From Hedera helix (lineage: Eukaryota; Streptophyta; Magnoliopsida; Apiales; Araliaceae), in contig OX359278.1 in assembly GCA_947179155.2 (NCBI GenBank), forward strand, positions 16,773,996 through 16,837,995: a stretch of 64,000 bases of DNA, given 5' to 3'. Both the position numbers and the translations under genes were made by a program. The notes beneath the pieces are model-generated. The model saw only the letters and a list, made by a program, of their open reading frames with translations. It did no database searches and was not told where the DNA came from. Shown in pieces: positions 35,056 through 47,899 of the stretch (the first letter of the stretch is position 1; every line of letters begins with the position of its first letter).

Positions 35056-37239
35056 TGTAAAACTCAGATATTTACAAGATTTATAGATAAAATCTTAAAT
35101 GATTAATTAACTGTTAAGGTTTAAAACCTAGAGTTAGAGAAGTGAGATGTGTATAAAATGAGTAAACATTTTTTTTCACCTAATTTATTTGTTAGGGATT
35201 AAATGTGAGAATATTATAATGATGCATGTGGAGGATTTATTAAGAAAATAAATTCAATTAATAAGTGAAGGTGGTTATATTGATACATATAAACCTAAAG
35301 TGCGCTTTTTAGCCAAATAAGAAGATGAGTAAATTAATACTCAACAAAACTAATAAATTAATTATTTTTAATATGGAGCAAGAATGAATGTTATGAAATA
35401 TAATTAATTAGTTATGAGCTAAAGTTATAGAAAATCTAGAATGATTGCCTAGGATGTCAATAATAAGAAGTTAATTAATTAAGTAATTAACGTAATTATC
35501 AAGTTGTAGTATAGAATTCAATAATAGATTAAAACAAGCTCAATATTTTAAGTCTTGTTGGTAATTATAAAAAGGTCCAAATAAATTTATGGATTAAGTC
35601 TCATAAAGAGTCCAAGTGATTTAATTAAGTGACTAATGGACTAGCCCAAGCAATATGTCTAAAAGTAGTCCGATGAAAGAATTAATAAAAGCTCAAATAG
35701 TTTAAATATAGTTAATAAATGGGGTACTTGGAATGTATTATAAGTAGACCAATAGATTTAAGTAAGGTAGTCCAATTGAATTAATTACCTAGCCCAAGTC
35801 ATGAAAGATGTGTTTGTAGTTTTGGGTTGCCAACCAATTTAAATGATGAGTCCAAACAAATTAATATGAAAGCCCAATGAAGTTAATGTAACAATTTAAA
35901 GTAACGAGCCCAAATAAAATAAACTAGTAGCCCAAATATTGAGTCCAAACTTAAAAGTTAAATGTTGGTTAATGTGTTGGGAGATTGTTTTCAAGTATTG
36001 GTGAGTTTAGAGAATTGACTAATGTAGGGTTAATTGAATATTCTAGTTGGTAGGCAAGAGAAAGCATTAACTAAATATTGGTTAATTACAAGGTGAATGA
36101 ATATGATGATGAGAATTAACTATGAATAAGTTAATTGAGTAACCCTAGGTGGTAAATAAGTTAAAGATTTAATTATGCATAGGTTAGTTTCTAGCAAAAT
36201 GTGTAGATACATAATTATATGTATACATAATGGATGAGACTTAACTAAGGTAGAGTTAGTGGATCAACCCTAGGTCACTTGATGTATTAGTAAGTTAATT
36301 GTAATATTCAAGATATTTACAAGATTTATAGATAAGATTAATTAAAGGTTATGGTTTAAAATCTAGAGTTGGAGAAGTGAGTTATGTAGAAAATGAGTAA
36401 ACATTTTTTTTAAGAATTAAATGTGAGAATATTATAAGAATGCATGTGGAGAATTTATTAAGAAAATAAATTCATTTAAGAAGTGAATGTGGTTATATTA
36501 ATACATATATACTTAAAGTGTGCTTTTAGCCAAATAAGAAGTTGAGTAAATTAATATTTAATAAAACTAATAAATTAATTAGTTTAAGTATAGAGTAAGA
36601 AAGAAAGTCATGTAATAGAATTAATTAAGTTAATTATATGAGTCATGAATTAAAGTTAAGATTAACAAGTAAAGAAGTTAGAATATTGCCTAGAATGACA
36701 ATATTAAGAAGTTAATTAATTAAGTAATTAACTTAATTATTAAGTTGTTATATAGAGTCCAATAATAGATTAAAGCAAACCATTATGTTAATTATTTTAA
36801 GTCATATTGGTAATTATAAAGAGGTTAAATAAATTTAAGGATGTAGCCTTATGAAGAGTTCAAGTAATTTAATTACTATTAGTGGACTAACCCAAAAAAA
36901 GATTATATGTGTTAGTCCAATATGGGAATACTTGCATGAAGATGGGTAATTAAATAATAAGCCCAAATGTTATGTTAATTAATAGTCCAAGAGATAATTA
37001 ATATAAGTCCAATTAAATAATGTTGGCAAGTATTGTATATAATGGTATGATAGACCAATTAAATTAATTACCTAGTCCAAGTTACGAAAGTTGTGTAAGT
37101 TGTGATGGGTAGCCCAAATAATTTAAGTAATGAGCCCAAATAAAATAAACTAGTAGCCCAAACATTGAGTCCAAACTTAAAAGTCAAAAGTTGGTCAAAG
37201 TGTTGGGAGAAATAATTTCAAGTATTGTTAAGTGTAGAG

Positions 37240-37650
37240 AATTAACTAATGTATGGTTAATTGAATAACACTAGTTGGTAGACAAGAGAGAGCATTAACC
37301 AAACATTGGTTAATTGCTAGGTAAATTAATATGATGATGAAAATTAACTATGGATGAGTAAATTGAATAACCCTAGTTGATAGACAAGATATAACATTAA
37401 CCAAACATTGGTTAATTGCTAGGTAAATGAATATGATGATAAGAATTAACTATAGATGAGTTAATTGAATAATCCTAGTTGGTAGACAAGAGAGAGCATT
37501 AACCAAACATTGGTTAATTGTTAGGTAAATGAATATGATGATGAGAATTAACTATGGATGAGTTAATTGAGTAGCCCTAAGTGGTAAATAAATTAAAGAT
37601 TTAACTATGCATGAGTTAGTTGCTAGCAAAATGTGTAGATACATAATTAT
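37240..37650. repeat. 102-bp tandem repeat in K
   Basis: AATTAACTAT(G/A)GATGAG-type phrases start at 37240, 37342, 37444 and 37546, exactly 102 bp apart. Each unit includes AACCAAACATTGGTTAATTG, itself an inverted repeat. The matching part of J (about 35995-36165) has only about two units. Confidence 0.85.
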
Positions 37651-39869
37651 ATATATACATGATGGATGAGAGTTAACCAAGGTGAGGTTGGTAGTTTCAC
37701 CTTAGGTTAGTTGGTAGAAGATAGTAACCTTACATGGGTTAATTGGTGGATGAATATTATAGATACAATTATGTATGTATATAATTTATCAAGATAGAAT
37801 TGGTAGGTAACCTTAGGTTGCATGTTGTAGAGAACTAACAATTGTTGGGTTAGCTGTTAACCCTAAGTGGTAATAAAAATAAAACATTAACTAATGCTAG
37901 AGTTAAGTGTTAGTAAATATATAAATATATTGAATATATATGTATAATTGAATATAGAGAGTTAACCACATTATGGTTAATTGTTGGGAGATATATAAAT
38001 ATGTATATATAAATAAGATGAGTTTTAACTAAGGTTGGGTATTTAGTAACTAAGGTCAAGTGTTGGTGTTATGTTGCTTATGTTGCACTTCACCATCTAT
38101 ATGTCAAGTTGATGTGTGACATTTTAATGGTCAAATATGAAAAAAAAATGCAAGTATTGTGCAAGTATAGGTGAATGCGTATGCATATATTGGTGTATAT
38201 ATATATATATATATGGATGCTTATATAATGATATAGGACATAAAAATAAAGCCAAATTAGAGTAGTAAAATAACAAATTTTGAATTTTGAGGGGACCCCA
38301 CATGAAAATGTTGAGTGTGGCTTTCTATTGCTTCATTTTCACTCCAAAGGTTGCTTATAAGCAACTTTGATTGAAGTCATTCATTCTTGTCATTTATATT
38401 GTCATTCCTTACTATAGTAAGCATGATTTAGAGAGTTAAATTGACTAACATTAGATGATTAATGAAGTTAATTGAGCTTACCTAAGTTCTAGATATAGAG
38501 AAGAGAGAAAGAGCTAGCAAATGTTAGTCATTTGTCTAGAAATTCTAGAGAGAAAAGAGAGAGCTTCTTTGAGAGAAAAGCAAGCAAAATCTTGTGAGAT
38601 TGAGAATCAACTAAGGAAAAGTGCTAGAGAATAGTAAATGAGGAGTCCTAAACCAAGTTCATATCAAGAAGAAGAAAATAATTTATATATCAGAGGTTCA
38701 AAAGTGTTCAAAACCTTCTTTAGTTCATCTTTAGAGTCTATATATGTTTTAAACGGTCAAAATGAATTCTTAACCGATCAAAAGTTATTTTGATGCTCTA
38801 GAAGTCTAAAACTATGGTATATAGGTATATTCATGGTTTGATATAGTTAATACATGTATTTGTATGAGTGGTATGCAAAGAATTAGAAGAAAAGTTCATA
38901 TAACGATTTACCAGTAAAATCCTAGACGGTTCGATCTTAAATTTCTTGTCAAAATGTTTTCAAAAATATGATTGAATCATGAAATGTTAAAAAACAAGAA
39001 ATTAGGAAGACAACAACATTGAGTTGGTATCATTTGAATGTGTAGGTTTTATTTTATTCAAGTTTGAACCAATAAAACCAAGGATTTGTAAAGTTAGTTT
39101 TCACTCTGTCCTTGTGAGCGATTTTAAGCCTACTTAAGTTTGGAATTTGGATTAGTGATCTAAAGAAAAGTTGTAGATCATGAAATTCTAATGAATTTAG
39201 ACTCAAGAATCACCTCCAAATATTTTCGTATGACAAAATTATGGCCAAATTACTGAGAAAGGTTCCGACAGCCAAACCCCCGGCGTCTAGACATCTAGAA
39301 TATGCCTAGCTTCTGGCCATAGGTGTATTTACGCCCCATAAATGCCTTGGGCCGGCGTAGATACGCTTATACTTGTAAAAAAATTAATTTTTGTTCCAGA
39401 CTTGTTCGGAACTGAAAGTTTCGCTTGTCAGACTTTGTAAAACTTAGCAAAAGGAAATTACACTATTAAAATAAAGATAAACTATTATAAGAGAGTTTCG
39501 TTAGGACTAATTAATTATCTAATTATTATTTAAAGGAAATTAAATAATAATTAAAAGAAGATCAAATGAATAAAATGATAATTTGTTATTTAATTAATAT
39601 TAAATAATAAATGAGGTTAGTTAATTAATTAATTATTATTTAATTGATATTAACTAATAATTAAAGTGAATTAAGGTTAATGAGATAATTTTTTATGTAA
39701 TGCTAAATAACAAGTAAAGTTAATTGAGTTATTTATTTATTTAATTAATATTAAATAAATAATGTAAAGGAATTAAGGATAATAAAGTGAGTAAACAACT
39801 TGAGTGTAATTGTTTAAGTCTTTAATTATTACCAATGTTGTAATTTATCATTGAATGATTTTTAATTAA

Positions 39870-40125
39870 TGGTAAGTGGTTAATAATATTAATAAGTGAT
39901 TAAAATATTATTAAATTATTAATAATATTAATAAGAGATTAAAATATTATTAAATGATTAATAATATTAATAAGAGATTAAAATATTATTAAATGGTTAA
40001 TATCATTAATAAATGATTAAAATATTATTAAATAATTAATAATATTAGTAAGAGATTAAAATATTATTAAATAGTTAATAATATTAATAAGTGATTAAAA
40101 TGTTATTACATGGTTAAAAATATTT
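39870..40125. repeat. 39-bp AT minisatellite in K
   Basis: About six units near ATTAAAATATTATTAAATGR followed by TTAATAATATTAATAAGAG. Every unit contains ATATTATTAA and TTAATAATAT as inverted arms. Confidence 0.88.
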
Positions 40126-40473
40126 GAATATAATAGTATATTATCAAAAGTAGATAATATTTTGAGATATTTGGTACATTATTAAATGTCCAAATCAATA
40201 AGTTATGAAAAAGAAGAAAGTTTAATTGAATTAAACCAATGTAAATAGTTAATTTGTAACTAATTTTGACAACTTATTAAAAGTAGGTCATACGAAGAAT
40301 GTGTAGTGAATGCATAAGTTGATTAAATATACCCGACATGTCTAACTAGGTTTGGGCTAGGGTTTTTGTACGAAACTTAAGGGTTCGTTTGTCGAACATC
40401 TTGAGAGTTAATAATTTGAAGTTAGAGTCTTATATAAAGACTAAGTAATAGTCATTGTACCTAATGATGATGT

Positions 40474-42043
40474 TGGTGTGATGTCGCAAGCACCCAAAAA
40501 TAAAATCTTACTTTGGAAAAATAAATATGTAGTAGTGCAAGTAAGAGTCGATCCCACAGAGAATGATTATTTAATTTTATGTTTTGTAAATCAAAATTGG
40601 GGGTTTTTAATTAAAGAAATAATTTAAATAAAATTAACTAAAATAATTATGCAAGAAATAAATAAGAAGGAAAAGCCTTGGTTTAAGTTAATATCTACCA
40701 TCAAGAATTTACAACTGATCACTGATGCAAAAATAAATCAATTAATATTTTGAAAATTCACCGTAGAAAGAACTACTCGCAGGTGGAATAATTTTTCTCC
40801 TCTCTCCTTAATTTTAGATAAGTAGAGCCACTTGGTCTCAATACCCTTACTATTAAACAACCTCCGACACTTACTAAAGATTTAATTTAATAGCAGCATA
40901 AAGAGTTAGAGAAATCGTTGAACTAAACAATATAAACCACTTGTTTGCATTTAATTTAGATGAATATTCTTCCTAAGATAAAATAATCTTTTAATCTGCA
41001 AAATAATTATTAAACTTAGTTGCTTCATAAATAGCAGTAGATTAATATGAATAATAAACTAGTAAGCCTCCTAGCAATTAAACAAACCAATCATAAAATT
41101 AAGCACAGAAAAATATTCAATATTCAAAATATAAATTGAACAATTAAAATAAATTAGATCTCACAGTGTACAAATCTTGATGGCTTCAATCACTTAAACC
41201 AAGAAAAATAAATTAACTACTCATAATAATAAAGAATACTAAATAATAGAAGAGAGAATTTTTATTCTAATGAGAGTTGTATTTTACATTGTGTCTCAAG
41301 TCCTCTATTTATAGGCTCCAAAATCCTCCTAACCCTAGTAGGAAGTACACTTTCCAAACCCTAATAGGATTTAAAATACAAATAAAAGAAAAAAAAAATT
41401 ATTATCCTAAACCTAGTTGGAATTAAAATCCAATTTGGAATTAAATTAATGCTCAATCCGCGAAATAATTTGTTTCTGACCAATTAACGCGCCAAACAAC
41501 CGCGACCTTCGCTACAGTAACCACGCCAACTGCCATCCGTCCGCGCATTGCTCGGACTGTTCCTCTCAGAGCTAAAAACAACGTCGTTTTGTTTCGGTTC
41601 CTGCTACTGTTCCGCTCACCGCGCGCATTGAGTGGACGTTCTAATGAAATGGCGTCATTTCAGCTGTCGGCCAAATTTTTTCGGAATTTACTAAAATGCC
41701 ACCAGAGCTTTGCAAAATTTACAAAAATGCCCCCAAAGCTTATTTTTCCTACAAAATAAAATATAAAATAGCTAAAAATAGCTAAAAATAATATAAAAAT
41801 ACTAAAAATAATAAAAATACATAATAATTAATAAAACACCTAAAATACTAAAAATAAATAAAAACACATAAATAAAAAGAAATATAAAAATACAATAAAA
41901 TTACCTAAATTAACATAAATTAACTAAAATCCTATAAAACTTATTAAAACCAAAATGAGCTAAATAATTAAACATTTAAGCGCACAATAAATATAAAAAT
42001 TAAGTATTAGAGAATAAAAATATCATATAATTTAACTTTATCA
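40474..42043 (-). mobile_element. D2: solo LTR inserted in K
   Basis: The plus strand starts TGGTGTGATGTCGC and ends AACTTTATCA with perfect GATGT duplications (40469-40473, 42044-42048). The uninterrupted site is preserved in J at 45153-45170. A reverse TATA box at 41306-41313 (followed on the minus strand by AGAGGACTTGAG) shows that its own orientation is minus. A GC-rich island with AACGTCGTTTT and ATGGCGTCATTT lies at 41450-41720. It is closely related to D1. No internal region and no ORF. Confidence 0.9.
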
Positions 42044-43157
42044 GATGTCAATTTCATATATAAATTGTAGGTTGAACGAAAGACGCAAAATAAACGTAAA
42101 TGGTAAAAGCGAATCAGATAAGTTTTTCAGAACTTGCTCCTATGTGCATTGCTATGCTACAATATGATATTAAATTATTGATATGGAGATATATTGATGA
42201 TCTTTGTGATATTTGAAAATCATGAGATATGATTACATGTGACATATGTACAAAATATGAAGCATGAATTGTTAGAGACTAGTTGTTTATTATATGTGAT
42301 GCATGAGAAGTATAAAGCATTCATAAAATGAAAAGTATGAAATGCATGATATAGAAATAGAATGCAGAATATGTATAACATGTGAAGCGTGTAATGTGTT
42401 ATGTGTAACTGTTAGACTTGTTAAACCATCGTGCTAACTCTTGCTATATAACCAACACTTTCAGATAAGTGCAAGATATTCGAAGATTTTGTTAAAGATC
42501 AAGGATCAGGAATGCGTATTACTTTCACCGAAAGTCTAAATGATTATAGTAGTTATGAGTCCGGATTGGAGAGGTAAACTGATTATGTAATTAACTAAAT
42601 GGTTAGTGTGTATTGTGAGTGTTTAAATATTCATATTGATTGTAATAGAATGAACTCGTGTCATGTAAGATATTAAGACATATTATGAATTTGTAAAGAT
42701 TGCGATTCTGGAATAGAAATAGATGTTGTAAAATTTTAAATAAATGATTATATAACGATTATAATATTGTTGTAAGTCATGAACAATAAGGAGAATGTTG
42801 TACTCATGTTAAACCAGATCCGAAGTTCAAAGGACCCGGATTCGGGGTCATCACAATAATCACATTGTGTTTAATTGTTGAAAGAAGTATATATATGTAA
42901 ATATATAAATAAGATGAGCTTTAACTAAGGTTAGATATTTGAGTGACCAAGGTTAAGTGTAGTACTTTAACCCTAGGTCTTATGGAGAGTTAGAAAGTTA
43001 ACTAAATGTGGATTAAATGTTGGTGTTATGTTGTTTATTTTGCACTTCACCATCTATATTACTTGTAGTTAAGTTGATGGTGACATTTTAAAGGTTAAAT
43101 ATGGGGAAAATGCAAGTATTGTGTATATATGTGTTGGTATATATATAGATGTTGGTG

Positions 43158-43160
<3 letters not shown>

Positions 43161-43203
<43 letters not shown>
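43161..43203. repeat. (TG)n microsatellite
   Basis: About 21 uninterrupted TG units inside J. Confidence 0.97.
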
Positions 43204-43206
<3 letters not shown>

Positions 43207-43475
43207 ACTAATAAAAGAAGCCAAATTGATGGAAGAAGAAGTTAGGCCCGGATTTTGGGGCCCTCTTGGTAAAAAGAGTGTAGATTTTGCTTGCTTGTTG
43301 TTTTATTTATACTAAAAAAGAAACCTAGACTCAAGCTTGATAGAAGTTACTTTGTAGTCAATCAACCAAGTCTATTCCCTTAAATCAAGCTAAGTTTTTA
43401 TGGTTACAAGTAATGTTGGTCAAATTGTATAGATATACATATTGTAAGTATGCATAAGTGAAGAGATGGAAGGTC

Positions 43476-43483
43476 TATAAATA
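43476..43483 (+). promoter_or_regulatory. LTR TATA box, J
   Basis: TATAAATA in GGTCTATAAATAGAGATC, placed like the box in F at 51221-51228. Confidence 0.7.
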
Positions 43484-44224
43484 GAGATCATTAGTTTTTT
43501 TTGTAGGAGTTTGATCATTTGTTGGTTGTCTACACCAAATATAGAGAAAAAAATAGCTAGAGAACTTGTGAGCTTGAGAGAGTTTATAAGAATCACCAAG
43601 AGTGTTGGTCATTTCAGGTGGAAGAAGAAGAAAGAAGAGGAGTCCTAGCAAAGCTCTAACAAGAGGAAGATTATTTAGAAGGTTAAAAGTTTTCTTAACC
43701 TTAACCTTGATCTTTTCATTTTTATGTTGTTGAAGGTACTAGTGGAGATATATACGATGTATGTTATGTATTATAATGTTGTGGAGTTATAAAATATGAT
43801 GGTCTAGCAAAATAATGCTTGTAGCATCATGTTTGAACTAATCGAATCAAATATTTATGAAACTAGTTTTTATTCTGTCCTTATAAGTGATTTTAAGCAC
43901 ACTTCCATTTGTAATTTGGATTTGTGATATAAAGAAACGTTGTAGAGGAAGAAATTTTGATGAGAATGGACTTAAGAAACACTCAAAAATATTTTAAAAT
44001 GAGAAAGTTATGGCTGCCGGAGCGACTAAGAGTCAAGCAGTCCACAAAATTAGGTTTTTTTGGTTTGGCCCACTGCCGCAGCAGTAAAACACATTGCCCA
44101 TAACTTGTTTTTGCTGTCCGGGTTAGCTCGAGTCGATCCGGGTCGGTTCAGGTCAGTTCGGGTCGAGCTTTTGTGAAAATTTAAGTTAAAATAAGTGTAA
44201 AATGAATGTATTTGAATACTAAAC

Positions 44225-44227
<3 letters not shown>

Positions 44228-44266
<39 letters not shown>
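44228..44266. repeat. (TA)n microsatellite
   Basis: About 19 TA units in J, just before the AT minisatellite. Confidence 0.95.
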
Positions 44267-44269
<3 letters not shown>

Positions 44270-44364
44270 ATTAATGACTAAATGGTAGCTAAATATTTAA
44301 AATAAAGACTAAGGTTAACACAATTAAAAAGTTAACTATTTGTATTGTTTGAAGAGTATTAAAA

Positions 44365-44870
44365 TATTATTAAATGGTGAATAATAGTAGTATGTGATTA
44401 AAAGGTTGTTAAATGATTAATAATATTTATAAATGATTAAAATATTATTACTTGATTAATAATATTAATACGTAATTAAAATATTATTAAATGGTTAATA
44501 ATATTGGTAAGAGATTAAAATATCATTAAATGGATAATAATATTAATAAGTGATTAAAATATTATTAAATAATTAATAATATTAATAAGTGATTAAAATA
44601 TTATTAAATGGTTAATAATATTAATAAGAGATTAAAATATTATTAAACGACGAATAATATTAGTAAGAGATTAAGATATTATTAAATGGTTAATAATATT
44701 AATAATTGATTAAATATTATTAAATGGTTAGTAATATTAATAAATAATTAAAATATTATTAAATGGTTAATAATATTAGTAAGAGATTAAAATATTATTA
44801 AATAGTTAATAATATTAATAAGTGATTAAAATATTATTAAATAGTTAATAATATTTGAATGTAGTTGCAT
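44365..44870. repeat. 39-bp AT minisatellite in J
   Basis: About twelve to thirteen units of the same 39-bp type as in K, twice as many as K, with the same inverted ATATTATTAA/TTAATAATAT arms. Confidence 0.88.
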
Positions 44871-45971
44871 ATTATCAAAGGTAGATAATATTTTTAGGTA
44901 TTTGATACATTATTAAATGTTCAAATCATTAAGTTATGTAAAAGAAGAAAGTTGAATTAAACCAATGTAAATAGTCCATTGATGACTAAGTTAGACAACT
45001 TATTAAAAGTGAGTCGAACGAAAAATGTGTAGTGAATGTATAAGTTGGTTAAGCGTACCCAGAACTCAATGGTTCGCTTGTCAGACATCTTAAGAGTTAA
45101 TAATTTAAAATTAGAGTCTTATATAGAGACTAAGTAATAGTCATTGTAACTAATGATGATGTCAATTTCGTTTATAAATTGTAGGTTGAACGAAAGACGC
45201 AAAATAAACGTAAATGGTAGAAGCGAACCAGCAAATTTTTTCAGAACTTGCTTCTATGTGAATTGATATGTTACAATGTGATATTAAATTATTGATATAA
45301 AAAATATATTGATATTATTTGTGTTATGTAAAGTCAATAAAGTATGAATATATATGAAGTATGTGAAAAGCATGAAGTACGATTACATGTGAAGTATGTA
45401 TAAAATATGAAGCATGATTTGATAGAGGCTAGTTGTGTATTATATGTGATGCATAAGAAGTATGAAACATTCATTAAATGAAAATTATGATGTATGTATA
45501 AAATACAGAGTATGTATAAGTATATGTGAATCATGCAATGTGTTATGTGTAAAACCAAAACTTTCAGATAAGTGCATGCTCACTCTTGCTATAAAACCAA
45601 AACTTTTAGATAAGTGCGAGATATCCGAAGTTTTTGATAAAATCAATGATCAGGCATGCTTATTATTTTCACTGAAAATTTAAGTGATTGTTGTAGTTAT
45701 GAGTCCGGTTAGACATGTAAAATAATTGTGTAATTAAAGAAATAGTTAGTGTGTATTGTGAGTGTTTAAATACTCAAATTGATTATAATAGAATGAATTC
45801 GTATCATGTATGATATTAAGACATACTAGAAATTTGTAAAGATTTCAGTTCTGGAATAAAAAGAGATGTTGTAAAGATTATTTAGCAATTATAATATTGT
45901 TGTAGGTCATGAAACAATGGCGAACCAGATTTGAGGTTCAAGGGACCCGAATTTGGGGTCGTTACAACCAC

Positions 45972-47337
45972 TGGTTCAATAATTCTGTTGATATCTTCAG
46001 CAATGTTGGTGATAATGTTGGTGATCTTTAATGAGTCATCAGACAGGGCTACATGATCCTCTTTTCTTTTACTTTTAATTTTTGTCTTCTTTTTCTTCTT
46101 CTTCTTCTTTTCCACCATCCTTTTTAACTTTTTTTTTTCCAGCTTCTTTGGCTTAGCGTCTTTCTCCTTCACAACCATTTCTTCTTGAACGTCTCTAGGC
46201 TTAGGCTCAGAGGCCTTCTCATCTATTCCTTCATTAACATCATCTTCTACCTCTACAATCAGAGTTTCATCTACGATCGGTGTTTGTTCTCCAGGTAGAG
46301 TCTTTTTTACCATCGACTCTCCATATTTCTCCTTAAGATTAGCTAATCTCTTAAAGGTTCTTCTCTCTCTCTCTTGGTGTTTGGACTTTTCTTCTTCTTG
46401 AAAATTTGCGAGATTGGAGCAAGATTATCTTGAGTTTCTTTAGAGTCTGATGGAGTGTTCTTGGGTATTTCTTCTTCTTTCTTTTCTTCTATCTTTTTCT
46501 TTTTCTTCTAGGGTTCTTGCTCTAAGGCTTGAGGTGTGGTAGATCCTTGAGAATCATTTTTCTAGATCTTAGACGCCTTTCTTTTGGCTTAAGCTTTAGA
46601 GGGTTTTTGAACCTCATTGACTATGTGCTCACTTTCTCCAGATATCCTAGATCTATTCAGTTCAATTGGATTCTTCTTCTAATTTTGAAATAGTTTTGAA
46701 TTAACCTTCTTGTTGACATTCATAGATTCACCTTCATCATCTCCAATTAGTTTCTTCATCCTTTTCTTTAGGAAGTGGCTCAAAATTCTTCAATAATACA
46801 TTTTGGGAACCGGTTGTTGGCTTTTCTGTTTGCATTGTCCTTCACCCATTTGGATATCCACTTTATTAGAATCGAGCCAAAATTAATTTCCACTTTGTTA
46901 ACAATTGCAGTCATGATCTTCAGTTACTGTTCACTGACCAAATTATATGTCGAATCCTTGCATAGAATATATTTTCCAATGATATCAGCCAAGAATTCAT
47001 ATTCAAGGGGAAACTCCTTCTTTTTCATCCCATTCAGTTGAGGGTTCTTCTGGTAGTTCATCAACTACATCATTTCTTCACCATTAATGTTTTTAAAAGA
47101 GGTGATACCTTTGCTTATAAAACCTATATGATTGTTCAGCTCTTCCACAGTGATTTTTAGCTCATTTCCTTTCACCTTAGTTGTAGGAACATCATTCTCG
47201 ATAACAGCATTGACATAGAGTTCTTCAACATACTTGGTGTAGATTTTAGTGTTTGCCTCCAAAATTTCTCTGAATCTCGCCTTTTGAATTAGAGTAAGAA
47301 CGTCTCTGAACTTCTTCTCTGATGAACCAACCATTTT
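45972..47337 (-). pseudogene. Element H ORF3, N-terminal part (env-like position)
   Basis: The likely start is the Met in MVGSSEKKF near 47334; an upstream Met at 47358 is also in frame. The first 90 residues are EKKFRDVLTLIQKARFREIL, then VEELYVNAV and LKITVEELNNHIGF, a globular mixed segment. After about 700 nt of frame-broken sequence comes an acidic and lysine-rich region with a run of K residues (46050-46140) and LSDDSLKITNI. The frame then meets the J insertion at 45966. The globular start resembles conserved segments annotated in plants as putative transposon proteins; this is from memory and not verified. No membrane segment is seen. Confidence 0.6.
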
Positions 47338-47899
47338 AAAAACATAGCCGATTTCCAATAATAACTTGATATCCCAGTCTTAGCTTGAAATCAAACTAAA
47401 ATGAACAATAAAGTGCTCAAATCTTCTAAACTGAATGAGCATACGAATTCTAGGGCTTGGTCGTAAGTTTCTAAATAGTAAAGCTCAAAATAAAATTTCA
47501 AAAGAACTTTTAAGAAACTTTCCTTTGTTTTGCTAAGTGGGACACGTGGCAGAAGATAAATGGCGCTTTAGTTATAGTTGTAACGCAGTAACTTTGTCCA
47601 ATTACTTGCTTTATTTGACTGTAACTTATAGGCGCCTGATAAAGTCTTTTCAACTTGTCTTAGTTGTATAGTAATTCTACACGGGTTACTATACAATTTA
47701 AGAGTTTCATAGATTGCTTTACAAAGTGAGCTTTTCTTACAATCGTTTGTGCTTTCAACGATTTATGGTTCACCATACGTTCCATTATACGATTCACAGT
47801 TCTACTCTACGAACATTTTTAAACTATGATCAAAAGTTTTCTGCACTATTAGTCATATATAGAGCATAAAATCTAGGCTTGTAAATTTAATGTGCCTAA

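Larger units (their letters stand above)
36300..42855 (+). mobile_element. K: solo LTR inserted in J, same family
   Basis: It starts TGTAATATTCAAG and ends TTCGGGGTCATCACA, flanked by TTAAT (36295-36299) and ATAAT (42856-42860). Joining the two J parts gives AGTTAAT-CACATT, which matches the equivalent point inside K (AGTTAACCACATT near 37970). This shows a nested insertion rather than a tandem LTR. Without D2 it is about 4.98 kb. It carries four 102-bp repeats (37240-37650) and a 39-bp AT minisatellite (39870-40125). Confidence 0.8.
35056..45966 (+). mobile_element. J: solo LTR nested in ORF3 of H, host to K
   Basis: It starts TGTAAAACTCAG and ends TTTGGGGTCGTTACA, flanked by ACCAT (35051-35055) and ACCAC (45967-45971). 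Its own sequence is 35056-36299 plus 42856-45966, about 4.35 kb. The middle is K, an LTR of the same family. A TATA box (43476-43483), TG repeat, TA repeat, GGGTCGGTTCAGG-type GC-rich patch (44120-44165) and 39-bp AT minisatellite (44365-44870) occur in the same order as in F. No gag or pol was found. Confidence 0.82.

Noticed and set aside
42857..45966. Truncated second LTR of a two-LTR element without interior
   Set aside because: The sequence before 36300 and after 42855 joins exactly as one LTR, so this is the right half of J interrupted by K.
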